A stretch of 64,000 bases of DNA from Pseudolactococcus chungangensis CAU 28 = DSM 22330 (GCF_002441885.1 NZ_JXJT01000008.1:1-64000); one strand, 5' to 3'; positions 1-12,687 are shown, counted from the stretch's first letter. Translations and numbers: made by a program. The notes: a model not told the origin generated them from the sequence alone.

Positions 1-463
1 AATATATTAAGAGGTTTTGGTGAGGAATAAAACACTCAGCAATTATACTGGATGTTTAAATGTAATTTACCAAATCTCCTGCTCAATATGAAAAGCACGG
101 GAGTGATTCAAACACTTTGGGTAAATTAATATGAACCCTGAAGTCTAGTTTTACGCACTTTCTATTATTAATTAAGTCATATAAAATCATCTTAAGTTTT
201 TACTAACAGACTCTGAAACAGACCCTAACTTTTCGCCCACCAAAAGTTTGATACCTATACCCCTTCTGTGCCCCTCGTTTTTTGATGTATTATTGTTTTA
301 AAATAGTGATCATGCATATGTTATTTCCTCTAATACTTCTTCTATAAACTTTATTTTACCTCGTTCTCGCATGTCATGTATAGTTCATCGTTTAAGTTTC
401 GATTAAGGAACTTATTCTAAAATATATATAGAGAGAAAAAGAAAAAGAAAGTGAGGCACAATT
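1..463. other. Intergenic/left edge, no gene recognised
   Basis: No convincing coding region was found. Frame 1 is open only to a stop at about base 30, which could be the tail of a gene lying to the left. Bases 64-127 can fold: AATTTACC at 64-71 pairs with GGTAAATT at 120-127, and an inner stem TGCT/AGCA lies at 80-97. It matches no riboswitch class I know. The last 50 bases are A-rich and carry a GTGAGG ribosome binding site for the gene at 464. Confidence 0.4.
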
Positions 464-742
464 ATGAGTGAAGATACTAAAAATGTAGAACCACATGGTC
501 CATCAAAAAATGTTATTGAACAAGATAAACAGAAATGGTACAAAAATATTAATACAAAGTTAGTCCTGTTTTCTGTCAGTTTTTTTGTAGTAGGTGTTTT
601 TTCAACTTTTCTTATAAGTAATATGGTACACCACAACAACAGTTTTTATGGAACTAATATGAATAGAAACTTTGACAGATATGATATGGGCCGAAATTTT
701 AATAATTTTGAAAACCGCAGGTTTGAAGGACCGTGTGATTAA
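464..742 (+). CDS. Small single-pass membrane protein, unknown function
   Basis: This 92-residue protein has a charged N-terminus (residues 1-28), one hydrophobic segment at about 31-52 (VLFSVSFFVVGVFSTFLI core) and an Asn/Arg/Phe-rich tail ending in Cys-Asp. The layout suggests one membrane span with a short polar tail outside, but topology is inferred. GTGAGG lies 8 bases before the ATG. A strong symmetrical terminator follows at 820-854. I do not recognise a family. It adjoins the prophage remnant and is AT-rich, so it may be accessory DNA. The reading frame is supported by the binding site and membrane segment only. Confidence 0.5.
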   Translation: MSEDTKNVEPHGPSKNVIEQDKQKWYKNINTKLVLFSVSFFVVGVFSTFLISNMVHHNNSFYGTNMNRNFDRYDMGRNFNNFENRRFEGPCD

Positions 743-819
743 TAAATTATTCTTTTAAAAAGTTTTCATCATATTATGTAAGAAAAGCATCAAATATTCA
801 AATGGTTCCTTTTACCCAA

Positions 820-854
820 AAAACTCCCATGATCAATATGATCGTGGGAGTTTT
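820..854. terminator. Bidirectional intrinsic terminator
   Basis: Arms AAAACTCCCATGATC and GATCGTGGGAGTTTT are separated by a 5-base loop, with one G-U pair. The T-runs on both strands suit the converging genes at 464-742 (+) and 859-1029 (-). Confidence 0.8.
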
Positions 855-858
855 ACAC

Positions 859-1029
859 TTAATCCGATTTTGTAGGGAACCACAATAAAATTAAAAATAT
901 AATTGAAAGTGTATTAATTATCCATTCCTGATTGGAAAACAAAAAAGCTGCAATAAATATGGATAGGGCCAATAAAGTTAAAACTATTTTATAAATTGTT
1001 GATTTTCTTAGACGTTTGTTTTCTGCCAT
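859..1029 (-). CDS. 56-residue two-span membrane peptide, unknown function
   Basis: I translated this by hand. It encodes 56 residues starting MAENKRLRKS, with a basic N-terminus and two hydrophobic stretches (about 12-31 and 38-51) split by SNQEW, ending FPTKSD. GGAGGGAAG stands 5 bases before the ATG, an excellent ribosome binding site that makes translation credible despite the small size. The stop lies just past the terminator at 820-854. No family is recognised. The hairpin-like two-span shape with a positive N-terminus is common among small membrane regulators and toxins, but nothing here establishes either role. Confidence 0.6.
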   Translation of the reverse strand: MAENKRLRKSTIYKIVLTLLALSIFIAAFLFSNQEWIINTLSIIFLILLWFPTKSD

Positions 1030-1097
1030 TTTTACTTCCCTCCTGCAGAGTCCTTAAAATCATGATAATAAAAATTTCAAAATTTTGCCAGCATAAA

Positions 1098-2240
1098 TCA
1101 AGTTATGTTTTCAAACTCCCAAGCAATCTTAGGTGTCCTGAGTGGATCTATACAAATGAAATCTAGATCATCAAGCCACTGTTCGCCATATTCTACCGAG
1201 TCAGGACCTTTTTTGACGCCTTTAATGTGAGGTACATCATGTTCATTCTTCAGCTCAGCAATTGATTTAGGTTCTGCAGAATCGGCAAATATGACATCAC
1301 TCGCATAGCCTTTGGTATGCAACCATTTAGCATATTCTCGGTTACTAATCTTTTGACCGTAATGCTCGTCAATTGCATATATCCCATTCTTTTTCTTGTC
1401 ATATTGCCATCTTACGTGTGCTAGTGGGTCAGTAGCATAACCAAAGTCGACTGCCTCACGAATGTTGTCAAAGTTATCAACCATCTCGTTTGTGATTGAC
1501 CCAGGCACGACTTGTAAATTGTCAAATGGCACAACACCAGACCCAATTGCCTTTCCTAAGTACTCCCAATCATAACGCCGTTCACTCCTAGCCTTTGTCG
1601 CCTCAGCCTCTTCTATGAACTCTTTAGAAATAAATGGATTGTCGTGATAAGTTGAATGATGAACGAAAGTATTTGCTGGTTGAAATGATGATTCATATTT
1701 CTTATTAACCCATGATTGTTTGCGCTTTGGTGGGTTGTATGAGTAAAAAAACTTATAAAAAAGACCATCAGCTAATTCCCCACGTAATAGTGAGCTAGTG
1801 ATAGTCGTTACTTCCTCTTCAGTTTTAAACTCTGCCAATTCCTCAATCCATCCGATCGTGAAAGGAAATTTGCTGTCTTTTAATGACTTGATTCGCTCAG
1901 GGTTCTGCGCCCCTCGGAATATCATGTAATTGCCACGTGGCTTGTATGTGATACGTAAAGGGGATTTATTAAATTTAAACAAGTGTGTCACACCTTGCTC
2001 TTCAATAGCCCACTTCATTTGCTCATAGATAGATTGCTCTAGTGTGTTATCAACATAGCGGATACCAACTGCGTTAACTGCATAGCGCATTAGCAACTGA
2101 GTGATGATAGGTGCAATATCAGATGACTTCCCTGATCCACGACCACCTTTTTCAACAATATTTAGGATACTTGAATTTAATGCTGCACGCCAAGTTGAGT
2201 GAAAGGCTTGAGGAAATAGCTCAGATATTTTTTTAGCCAT
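1098..2240 (-). CDS. Phage terminase large subunit, C-terminally truncated (prophage remnant)
   Basis: This is the ATP-driven DNA-packaging motor of a tailed phage (PBSX/XtmB-like TerL). The N-terminal ATPase shows a Walker A motif GGRGSGKSS at residues 32-40 and an acidic IGWIEELAEF segment as the likely Walker B. The C-terminal RNaseH-like nuclease region begins with AVDFGYATDP and FADSAEP. The protein stops at 380 residues directly after WEFENIT, where relatives continue with a further conserved stretch, so the gene is cut short and no portal gene follows. The ATG at 2240, preceded by AGGTGA, is preferred over the GTG at 2249. It overlaps the terS stop by 8 bases, as in intact phage operons. 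Probably non-functional. Confidence 0.85.
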   Translation of the reverse strand: MAKKISELFPQAFHSTWRAALNSSILNIVEKGGRGSGKSSDIAPIITQLLMRYAVNAVGIRYVDNTLEQSIYEQMKWAIEEQGVTHLFKFNKSPLRITYKPRGNYMIFRGAQNPERIKSLKDSKFPFTIGWIEELAEFKTEEEVTTITSSLLRGELADGLFYKFFYSYNPPKRKQSWVNKKYESSFQPANTFVHHSTYHDNPFISKEFIEEAEATKARSERRYDWEYLGKAIGSGVVPFDNLQVVPGSITNEMVDNFDNIREAVDFGYATDPLAHVRWQYDKKKNGIYAIDEHYGQKISNREYAKWLHTKGYASDVIFADSAEPKSIAELKNEHDVPHIKGVKKGPDSVEYGEQWLDDLDFICIDPLRTPKIAWEFENIT

Positions 2241-2664
2241 CAGGATCACCTATATCGTCAACGAACACTGGTACCTCAGTTACAGTCATCTCAGTCTTGT
2301 CAGTGAACAACGCATAACGTTTGCCAAGGTCAACTGCAGCAGATTTTCTTGTTGCTACGTTCGGTTGTAGATTGATGACTTTTTGTTTACCATCACCGTC
2401 TAAGATTGCTACTGGTTCTGTAACCTCTCCTCGCATGACAGAAGTGAGAAATTGCATCACTTCATCAGCGTCTGCAATTCGTTCTTCTTCGAGTTGCTTC
2501 AAACGTTCATCAATATAGGCTTTAAGGTCAAGTTTTGTCAAGTTCTGCTGACCTATCTGTTTGGCAGTCTTTTCACTATACCCAGCAAAGATAGCAGCCT
2601 TAGTCGCATTCCCTGTTTCTATGAAATAATCACAGAATTTCTTTTGTTTTTCAGTCATTGTCAT
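2233..2664 (-). CDS. Phage terminase small subunit
   Basis: This 143-residue protein recognises phage DNA for packaging and hands it to the large subunit. The N-terminus (MTMTEKQKKFCDYFIETGNA, then a TKAAIFAGYS helix-turn-helix) is typical of the terminase_2 family, followed by an acidic helical oligomerisation region. GGAGGTGA lies 6 bases before the ATG at 2664, so a longer frame reaching 2718 is rejected. The gene looks intact and is translationally linked to the truncated terL. It is one of the few recognisable genes left from the prophage. Confidence 0.85.
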   Translation of the reverse strand: MTMTEKQKKFCDYFIETGNATKAAIFAGYSEKTAKQIGQQNLTKLDLKAYIDERLKQLEEERIADADEVMQFLTSVMRGEVTEPVAILDGDGKQKVINLQPNVATRKSAAVDLGKRYALFTDKTEMTVTEVPVFVDDIGDPDG

Positions 2665-2686
2665 GTTGTTCACCTCCAATCTATAC

Positions 2687-2715
2687 AAAAAAGCCCTGAT
2701 TTTTATCAAGACTTT
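2687..2715 (-). terminator. Terminator after uspA
   Basis: On the minus strand an 11-bp stem with G-U pairs and an AAAA loop (2690-2715) is followed by a run of six T (2687-2692), just after the uspA stop. It separates uspA from terS. Confidence 0.6.
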
Positions 2716-2722
2716 CAATTTT

Positions 2723-3151
2723 CTATTTTACAACCATAACATTACACGGTGCATGATTAACAACATATTTAGTGATTGAATGTGCATAAAGTTCATCTGT
2801 CTTACTAGTACCACTCGACCCTATCACAATAAGATCAATCTTATTTTCTTTCGCATATTGAACAATTTGTCTCTTTGCATTGTTGTCATAAAGATTTATT
2901 TCTTCATATTCGACTTGTTCATCTACTATTTCCGATACCCTTTTGGGAATATCTGTAGCTGGTCTTTCCTTCGAAGTAACCTCAAATACAGATCTATCAA
3001 AGGCATTATAGTATCTGCTGGTCTCTTTAACAGTCAAAACTTGAAGTTTTGCTTTATTTCTCTTCGTGATTTCAACTGCTTCAGAAACGGCATTATAAGC
3101 GTGTTCTGATCCATCTACTGCGACAAGGATGTTCTTGTATTCTTTTCTCAT
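2723..3151 (-). CDS. Universal stress protein, UspA family
   Basis: This 142-residue cytoplasmic protein has a single Usp domain. It starts KNILVAVDGSEHA, with the usual Asp at position 13, and ends CNVMVVK. The ATP-binding loop normally reads G-2x-G-9x-G-S/T. Here it is G111-SS-G114, nine residues, then H124-S125, so the third glycine is replaced by histidine and nucleotide binding may be altered. GGGGGTG lies before the ATG. The gene sits between a broken phage regulator and terS with its own terminator, so it may be a cargo gene or a host gene caught in the remnant. Usp proteins are linked to stress survival. No specific role can be read here. Confidence 0.85.
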   Translation of the reverse strand: MRKEYKNILVAVDGSEHAYNAVSEAVEITKRNKAKLQVLTVKETSRYYNAFDRSVFEVTSKERPATDIPKRVSEIVDEQVEYEEINLYDNNAKRQIVQYAKENKIDLIVIGSSGTSKTDELYAHSITKYVVNHAPCNVMVVK

Positions 3152-3325
3152 ATTGGCACCCCCACTCTATAACTCTATTATAAAACTAAATAAGTCAAAA
3201 ATAAACCAATAATATAAAAGCAACCAGTGCTCAAACCACTAATTGCTTTTCTTTTGAATTCCATGATACTCCTATAACACGTTTTTCTTGTCAGTTTTTG
3301 CTCAAAAGCTGACAAAATTCAAAAT
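3152..3325. other. Intergenic with two hairpins
   Basis: A 14-bp stem at 3217-3250 (arms AAAAGCAA and TTGCTTTT plus six inner pairs) has T-rich flanks on both sides and is a likely terminator for genes coming from the right. A second 11-bp hairpin lies at 3276-3300 (GTCAG/CTGAC arms) without a T-run. No open frame was seen. Confidence 0.5.
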
Positions 3326-3470
3326 TTACCAAAAACCATCACTTATTTCGTCATATTTTTCTAGAATCGCCGTGCGTTTCCTAAAGTATTGACGTTCAGT
3401 TATGTTACACTTAGCAGCTATTTCTGAAACTGTATCATGTTTTTCGGATAGTCAACGATATGAAAATATT
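3326..3470 (-). pseudogene. Remnant of ArpU-like phage late-gene regulator
   Basis: Translating minus-strand 3451-3326 gives a 41-residue tail beginning LSEKHDTVSEIA and ending ISDGFW. It contains a helix-turn-helix-like AAKCNITERQYFRKR stretch, typical of the ArpU/RinA-type regulators that precede terminase genes in lactococcal and streptococcal phages. A TGA at 3452-3454 closes this frame upstream. The next frame continues with HIVDY, which suggests a frameshift in a once longer gene. There is no start codon or binding site. The family call rests on my memory of such proteins. Confidence 0.5.
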
Positions 3471-3474
3471 AAAT

Positions 3475-3855
3475 TTAGTTCTTCATCATATCCATATCCT
3501 TTAATTCATCATCCAATATAATAGCCGTGCTAAACTCTCCATCATCAAACAGAATAGCCTTACCATCTAACAATGCTTGCAACACTTCGCGCTTCATCTT
3601 GACTACTCCACATCGCCAAAACTTTTTATGAAATGCTTCTATATCTTCGTCATTTTCAGCTATACCAAACTCATAATCCCTAAACTCGGTATTGATAAAT
3701 CTATTAGTCACATATATATCATCTTCATATTTCCTAAGTTCTTCGACAGCAGATTCCCCAAACATTATAGAAAGTAATTTATCTGTGGTCTCTTGTCTAT
3801 CGTTCGTTTCATTCGAAAACCGTTCTGCTATTTTGGTATCTGCCATATTATCCAT
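3475..3855 (-). CDS. Hypothetical acidic protein, probably phage-derived
   Basis: This 126-residue, strongly acidic soluble protein starts MDNMADTKIAERF and ends DDELKDMDMMKN. I see no membrane span or signal peptide and recognise no domain. A central WRCGVVKMKREVLQALLDGKAILFDD-type strand-helix region hints at a small folded unit. The ATG at 3855 has AAGGG ten bases upstream. The TTG at 3864 is too close to that site. Position between the phage regulator remnant and the tRNA-like fragment suggests prophage origin. Confidence 0.45.
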   Translation of the reverse strand: MDNMADTKIAERFSNETNDRQETTDKLLSIMFGESAVEELRKYEDDIYVTNRFINTEFRDYEFGIAENDEDIEAFHKKFWRCGVVKMKREVLQALLDGKAILFDDGEFSTAIILDDELKDMDMMKN

Positions 3856-3904
3856 ATATCCCAAACCCTTACCACAAAAAAAACCACAGCTTATGCTATG
3901 ACTA

Positions 3905-4087
3905 TTATTTATTATTACCCTTTACAGTTTCTCGATATCTTTCTACAGAGCTATGTTCAATGACACGTTCAAGATGCTTCATGTAGTGATGATTAATCGC
4001 TTCTAATTTAATCATTTCATTCCGTTGATGCTTTGCAAGTTGTATCAAATCTTCTTTGCTAAAAGCGTCGCAATCTACTTCATTCAC
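3905..4087 (-). CDS. 60-residue hypothetical protein, GTG start
   Basis: This small charged helical protein starts (M)NEVDCDAFSKEDLIQLAKHQ and ends RETVKGNNK, with several His and Glu. GGAGG lies 9 bases before a GTG start, which supports translation. No domain is recognised and no membrane span is present. It is the last gene of the accessory block, with the tRNA-like fragment 30 bases upstream of it. The likely context is a prophage early or middle gene. Function unknown. Confidence 0.5.
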   Translation of the reverse strand: MNEVDCDAFSKEDLIQLAKHQRNEMIKLEAINHHYMKHLERVIEHSSVERYRETVKGNNK

Positions 4088-4118
4088 TTAACGTTTCCTC
4101 CAAAATTTATTTAACAAA

Positions 4119-4150
4119 CTAACAGGAGAGGATTTGAACCCGCGCACGTG
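4119..4150 (-). other. tRNA 3'-end-like fragment, possible old phage attachment site
   Basis: The minus strand reads GCGCGGGTTCAAATCC then TCTCCTGTTAG, with the GGGTTCAAATCC core of a tRNA T-arm. No anticodon arm or acceptor partner exists, because the lipid-kinase gene ends at 4159. The T-stem is imperfect (one C-C mismatch, two G-T pairs). Phages often integrate in tRNA 3' ends, so this may be a left-behind attachment sequence bordering the remnant. It could also be chance similarity. Confidence 0.35.
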
Positions 4151-4158
4151 TTGCCACA

Positions 4159-8418
<4,260 letters not shown>

Positions 8419-8559
8419 AGGGGACTTTCTAAATTAAAAACCGTTGGGTACGGTTTACTACGATTATTGATATGGACTGCTTCAGTCCTAATTATTAGAC
8501 TATTCTAACTTTTATTATACCTAATTTCTAACCCTTTCTCAACACCTCCGCTATTTTTT

Positions 8560-8568
8560 TGGTAAAAT
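8560..8568 (+). promoter_or_regulatory. Extended -10 promoter, predicted leaderless start
   Basis: TGGTAAAAT (-10 hexamer 8563-8568) ends 7 bases before the ATG at 8576, so the predicted first base falls at or next to the start codon. No usable Shine-Dalgarno is present; the AGG one base from the ATG is too close. Confidence 0.6.
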
Positions 8569-8575
8569 AATAGGT

Positions 8576-9475
8576 ATGGATTATTACATTTTAGCAAATC
8601 CCCATTCAGGCCATGGGCATGGACAGCAGGTAACTGATAAACTGACTGCTTATTTAACACAAGAAAAAATTACTTATTATCTATTTAATACGCATCAGCC
8701 GTTTGATGAACATCGGTTGATGATGACTATCTTAGCGCAAAAAAATACCGACGACCGCATCATCATTATCGGTGGTGATGGCACAATTTCCCTAGCTGTC
8801 AATGCCTTACCAGCAGAACAAGCCTTTTCTTATATCCCCGCTGGTTCTGGTAATGATTTTGCCAGAGGACTTGAGGTGTCGTTGCAAGATACGATTGCAA
8901 CATTTGATCATATTCACAAGGCGACACCCCAAACGATTTATGTCTTGAAATATGAATCTGAAACATTATCAGGTATTGCGACAAATAATTTCGGGATAGG
9001 GCTTGATGCGGCGATTGTCGATGCCGCAAATCAAAGTCTAACCAAAGGTTTCTTAAACACTTTGAAACTAGGACAACTGGCCTATCTAACGACGGCTTTA
9101 AAAATTATTTTCGCCAAGAAACCGTTCCAAGTAACTGTCAATGGTGTGACATTTACTAAGACATTTCTTTTTACTTTAACCAAGCATCCTTTTTTTGGTG
9201 GTGGTGTACCACTAGCACCAAATGCTAGTCTCATGGATACTGATATTCATTTAGTTGAAGTTGATCGCATTCATCTTCTAGGTATTTTTGCTTTGATTCC
9301 TAAAGTGCTGAAAGCCAAACATTTAGCTAATCAACACGTTCACCATATGGTAAATAACTCCTTTACATTAGAGATTACAAGTGACCAGCCTGTGCAAATT
9401 GATGGTGAAATCCATCAACTTAAAGCGCATCAAACTTTACGGGTGACAACAGAAAAACGAACGATTATTAAATAA
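8576..9475 (+). CDS. Diacylglycerol-kinase-domain protein (YegS/DgkB family)
   Basis: This 299-residue predicted lipid kinase contains NPHSGHGHG near the N-terminus, IIIGGDGTISLAVN at about 63-76 and IPAGSGNDFARGL at about 88-100. The C-terminal part carries QIDGEIHQL, equivalent to the substrate-site DGE. The fold is shared with bacterial diacylglycerol, sphingosine and undecaprenol-type lipid kinases, so the substrate is unknown. It is a diverged paralogue of the gene at 4159, transcribed alone from a predicted leaderless promoter. Its stop lies inside the terminator at 9455-9487. Confidence 0.8.
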   Translation: MDYYILANPHSGHGHGQQVTDKLTAYLTQEKITYYLFNTHQPFDEHRLMMTILAQKNTDDRIIIIGGDGTISLAVNALPAEQAFSYIPAGSGNDFARGLEVSLQDTIATFDHIHKATPQTIYVLKYESETLSGIATNNFGIGLDAAIVDAANQSLTKGFLNTLKLGQLAYLTTALKIIFAKKPFQVTVNGVTFTKTFLFTLTKHPFFGGGVPLAPNASLMDTDIHLVEVDRIHLLGIFALIPKVLKAKHLANQHVHHMVNNSFTLEITSDQPVQIDGEIHQLKAHQTLRVTTEKRTIIK

Positions 9476-9487
9476 TCGTTCGTTTTT
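9455..9487. terminator. Bidirectional terminator between lipid kinase and rbfA
   Basis: Perfect 15-bp arms (AAACGAACGATTATT and its complement) flank a one-base centre, followed by seven or more T. The stop codon of the plus-strand gene is inside the stem. It also ends the rbfA transcript from the other side. Confidence 0.85.
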
Positions 9488-9495
9488 TTAATGAT

Positions 9496-9846
9496 TTAAT
9501 CCTGATTCAAATTGCGTAATAATTCATCAATTTTGCCACCATAGGCAACAGATTCATCTTTAGCAAAAATCAAATCTGGGATTTTATAAAGTGTCATACG
9601 TTTAGCCAACTCACTTTTAATCGCGCCAGTTGCTTTTTTAAGACCAATTTTAGCTTTTTCATTATCTGATGCTAGATCAGACAAAAGGCTATAATAAACT
9701 GTCGCCTGACTCAAATCACCTGTGATTTGAACATCAGAAATGTTGACTTCTTGGACACGAGGGTCGCGAATTTTTAGACGTAAAATATCATTAATTTCAC
9801 GCATCAATTCAACCGCAACACGGTCACTACGATGTGTATTAGACAT
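9496..9846 (-). CDS. rbfA: Ribosome-binding factor A
   Basis: This 116-residue protein binds the free 30S subunit near helix 1 of 16S rRNA and is needed for late 30S maturation and cold growth. It is a single KH-type domain starting [17 protein letters not shown], with [13 protein letters not shown] and ending [10 protein letters not shown]; family length. It is last in the rimP-nusA-ylxR-ylxQ-infB-rbfA cluster but is separated from infB by a hairpin (9933-9960) and a repeat element (9851-9926). It may therefore be partly independent in expression. GAAGGGAAAG is the ribosome binding site. Confidence 0.97.
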   Translation of the reverse strand: MSNTHRSDRVAVELMREINDILRLKIRDPRVQEVNISDVQITGDLSQATVYYSLLSDLASDNEKAKIGLKKATGAIKSELAKRMTLYKIPDLIFAKDESVAYGGKIDELLRNLNQD

Positions 9847-9850
9847 ATCT

Positions 9851-9926
9851 CTTTCCCTTCTGCATTTTCATTTCAAGACATCTTGAAACTTAACCTATGT
9901 TGGCATTTCATCCAACCGAGGTCATT
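9851..9926 (-). repeat. 5'-leader repeat, copy C (in front of rbfA)
   Basis: On the minus strand: GAATGACC, a variable part, ATAGGTTAAGTTTCAAG, a small hairpin (TTTCAAG/CTTGAAA, 9871-9888), then the rbfA ribosome binding site. It shares order and key blocks with copies A (13489-13584) and B (48575-48673) but is shorter and more diverged. Confidence 0.55.
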
Positions 9927-9932
9927 CTATCA

Positions 9933-9960
9933 AAAAATGCTTGCTCCTGCAAGCATTTTT
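9933..9960. terminator. Hairpin terminator between infB and rbfA
   Basis: Arms AAAAATGCTTG and CAAGCATTTTT flank a 6-base loop, with T-runs on both strands. On the minus strand it would end or weaken infB transcripts before rbfA. Confidence 0.7.
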
Positions 9961-9999
9961 AATTACGCTTATAAATTTCAAGATAGCTCGACCGTTTGA

Positions 10000-12687
10000 T
10001 TAACGTTTAATCTCAACCATTTCATAAACTTCAAAGGTGTCATCAATAGCAATATCGTTGTAGCCATCAATCATAAGACCACCTTCATTACCTTTTCTGA
10101 CTTCTTTGACATCGTCTTTAAAATGTTTCAGAGATGACAAGTTACCGTCTGCGATGACAATACCATCACGAATGACACGGACACTTGCATCACGTTTAAC
10201 TGAACCTGATAAGACCATAAATCCGGCAATCGTACCAACTTTTGAAACGGTAAAAGTATCACGTACGACTGCTTCACCAATGACTTTTTCTTCAAATTCA
10301 GGGTCAAGCATCCCTTTCATGGCAGTCTCAACTTCTTCAATCACTTTATAGATGATGCTGTGCAGACGAATTTCAACTTCATCAGTTTCAGCTTGTACGC
10401 GCGCAAGTGGTGTAGGGCGAACATTGAAACCAATAATGACAGCATTAGCTGCTTCAGCAAGTGAAACGTCTGACTCATTAATGGCACCAACAGCACTGTG
10501 AACGATATCAACTTTAACGCCTTCAACTTCAATTTTTTGGAGTGATGCTGCTAAAGCTTCTGCAGAACCTTGTACATCTGCTTTGATAATCACGTTAACA
10601 GACTTGATTTGACCTTCTTTAAGGGTATCAAAGAGGTTTTCAAGGCTAACACGGTGCGTGTTGTTACGTTGGTTCAAGAGAGCACGTTTGGCACGTTCTT
10701 CACCAACTGAGCGAGCTGTTTTTTCGTCTTCAAAGACGGCAAAATGGTCACCCGCTTGTGGCACATCGTTCAAACCAGTGATTTCAACTGGACTTGAAGG
10801 ACCTGCAGTTTTTTCACGACGACCCAAGTCATTAACCATAGCACGGACACGTCCGAAAGTATTACCAACCACGATAGGGTCTTGCTGATGCAAAGTACCT
10901 TGTTGGACAAGCAGAGTTGCAATAGCACCTTTCCCTTTATCAAGACGCGCCTCAACAACTGTACCAATTGCTTTAACCGTTGGGTCCGCTTTGAGTTCTT
11001 GGATTTCTGCAACCAAGAGAACAGTTTCTAGCAAGTCATCGATATTTGTGTTAAATTTGGCTGAAATCTCAACGAATTCAGATTCGCCACCCCAGGCTTG
11101 ACTCATGACACCATATTCAGAAAGCTCTTGAATCACGCGTTGTGGGTTAGCACCTGGTTTATCAATTTTGTTAATCGCTACGATGATTGGCACACCGGCT
11201 GCTTTAGAGTGGTTAATCGCTTCAACTGTTTGTGGCATCACACCATCATCAGCCGCCACAACAAGAATCGTGATATCTGTGACAGACGCACCACGCGCAC
11301 GCATGCTTGTGAAGGCCTCATGTCCTGGTGTATCCAAAAACGTGATTTTTTTACCACTTTCTTCGATTTGATAGGCACCAATATGCTGTGTGATACCACC
11401 CGCTTCACCACTTGTCACGCGCGAATTACGAAGTGTGTCAAGCAAGGTTGTTTTACCATGGTCAACGTGACCCATGATTGTCACAACTGGTGGACGCTCA
11501 ACAAGTTTATCTTCATTGAGGTAACCATCTTCGATGAAGAGACGTTCGATATCTGTCTTATCTTCTTCGACTTTTTTCTCAGGTGTCACACCATAGTCCA
11601 AAAGCAAAAGTTCAATCGTATCACTATCCAAAGATTGGTTTTGTGTCGTCATGATCCCCATCATGAACAGTTTTTTTACAAGCTCAGCTGGCTCACGTTT
11701 CAAACGTTTTGCCAAATCTGCAATTGTCATACCCTCAGTATAAACAAGACTCTCAGGGAGCTCATGGAATTTACGTTGTACCACTGGTTGTGGTGCAACT
11801 TGTTGACCTCCACGTTTGCCTTTTTTCTTCTTGTTACTATTCCAGTTAGAATTACGCGCATTCCGAACTTGATTACGGTTATCATTCACGCGCAATGGTC
11901 CACCTTGACGATTCCCACCACCTTGGTTACTTTGGCCTTGACCTTGGGCGTTATTGCCATTATTGCGATTTTTCTTATTTTTATTGCGGTTAGCATTTGC
12001 ATTACCTTGACTTGCTGGCGCAACATCAGCAGCACGTTGGATAACTTTGATGCCACCATTTTTAGGCTTAATATCTTCTGCACGCTTAATGACTTTAATC
12101 CCACCATTGGCTGGACGTTCAGGTTTCTTAGGTGTTTCCGCTTTTGTTTTCGTTTCTACTTTGCTATCTACTTTCTTTTCTGATTTGCTGTCAGCTTTAT
12201 TTTCAGCTTGTTTGTCTGCAACAGGTTGTGATGACTTGTTGGCTACGTTGTCCTGTTTTGCAGGTGCAGCTTGTTTAGTCTCAGCTTTTGACGTTTGTAT
12301 TGGTGCAACTGTTTTGCCACCTACTGAGATAACACGGCCACTTGACACTTCTTCATCTGACAAGACTTTTTTGCCACCAACAACAATCGGACGGTTGCCT
12401 GTTTCTGTTTCAGATACCACTTTTTTACCACCAGCCACAATCACACGATTCTGAGACTTTGGTTCTTCTGTTACTTTTGGCGTAGCTTTGGCAGTTTTTT
12501 CTTGCTTGCTATCATTACCAGTACCCGTAGCTTTGAAAGAGCTCAATAATTGTTTCGCTTGTTCAGCATCAATGCTTGAGCTATGCGATTTAACGGGTAA
12601 ACCGATTTTTTGTGCGTGGTCGACAAGTTCTTTATTGGTCAAGCCGCTCTCTTTAGCAATTTGGTTAATTCGTTTTTTTTCAGACAT
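10000..12687 (-). CDS. infB: Translation initiation factor IF-2
   Basis: This 895-residue GTPase brings initiator tRNA to the 30S subunit and promotes subunit joining. The N-terminal IF2_N motif ([20 protein letters not shown]) is followed by a long low-complexity Lys/Ala/Asn/Gln linker to about residue 310 and a second IF2_N-like segment. The G domain has [13 protein letters not shown] and NKID. Beta-barrel domains II-IV follow, and the protein ends [15 protein letters not shown] lies 8 bases before the ATG at 12687, so a longer frame to 12726 is rejected. The linker explains a long false open frame on the opposite strand. Confidence 0.97.
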   Translation of the reverse strand: MSEKKRINQIAKESGLTNKELVDHAQKIGLPVKSHSSSIDAEQAKQLLSSFKATGTGNDSKQEKTAKATPKVTEEPKSQNRVIVAGGKKVVSETETGNRPIVVGGKKVLSDEEVSSGRVISVGGKTVAPIQTSKAETKQAAPAKQDNVANKSSQPVADKQAENKADSKSEKKVDSKVETKTKAETPKKPERPANGGIKVIKRAEDIKPKNGGIKVIQRAADVAPASQGNANANRNKNKKNRNNGNNAQGQGQSNQGGGNRQGGPLRVNDNRNQVRNARNSNWNSNKKKKGKRGGQQVAPQPVVQRKFHELPESLVYTEGMTIADLAKRLKREPAELVKKLFMMGIMTTQNQSLDSDTIELLLLDYGVTPEKKVEEDKTDIERLFIEDGYLNEDKLVERPPVVTIMGHVDHGKTTLLDTLRNSRVTSGEAGGITQHIGAYQIEESGKKITFLDTPGHEAFTSMRARGASVTDITILVVAADDGVMPQTVEAINHSKAAGVPIIVAINKIDKPGANPQRVIQELSEYGVMSQAWGGESEFVEISAKFNTNIDDLLETVLLVAEIQELKADPTVKAIGTVVEARLDKGKGAIATLLVQQGTLHQQDPIVVGNTFGRVRAMVNDLGRREKTAGPSSPVEITGLNDVPQAGDHFAVFEDEKTARSVGEERAKRALLNQRNNTHRVSLENLFDTLKEGQIKSVNVIIKADVQGSAEALAASLQKIEVEGVKVDIVHSAVGAINESDVSLAEAANAVIIGFNVRPTPLARVQAETDEVEIRLHSIIYKVIEEVETAMKGMLDPEFEEKVIGEAVVRDTFTVSKVGTIAGFMVLSGSVKRDASVRVIRDGIVIADGNLSSLKHFKDDVKEVRKGNEGGLMIDGYNDIAIDDTFEVYEMVEIKR

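Noticed and set aside
2233-2718. Longer small-terminase start at 2718
   Set aside because: GGAGGTGA lies at the right distance only from the ATG at 2664. The extra residues are unlike the family and overlap the uspA terminator.
4119-4150. Complete tRNA gene
   Set aside because: Only a T-arm-like 3' part is present. There is no anticodon stem, and the preceding bases encode the end of the lipid kinase.
11098-12183. 361-residue open frame on the plus strand opposite infB
   Set aside because: It is a shadow of the IF-2 gene and its low-complexity linker. It has no ribosome binding site, and its composition (His/Cys/Thr/Phe rich) is unlike a real protein.
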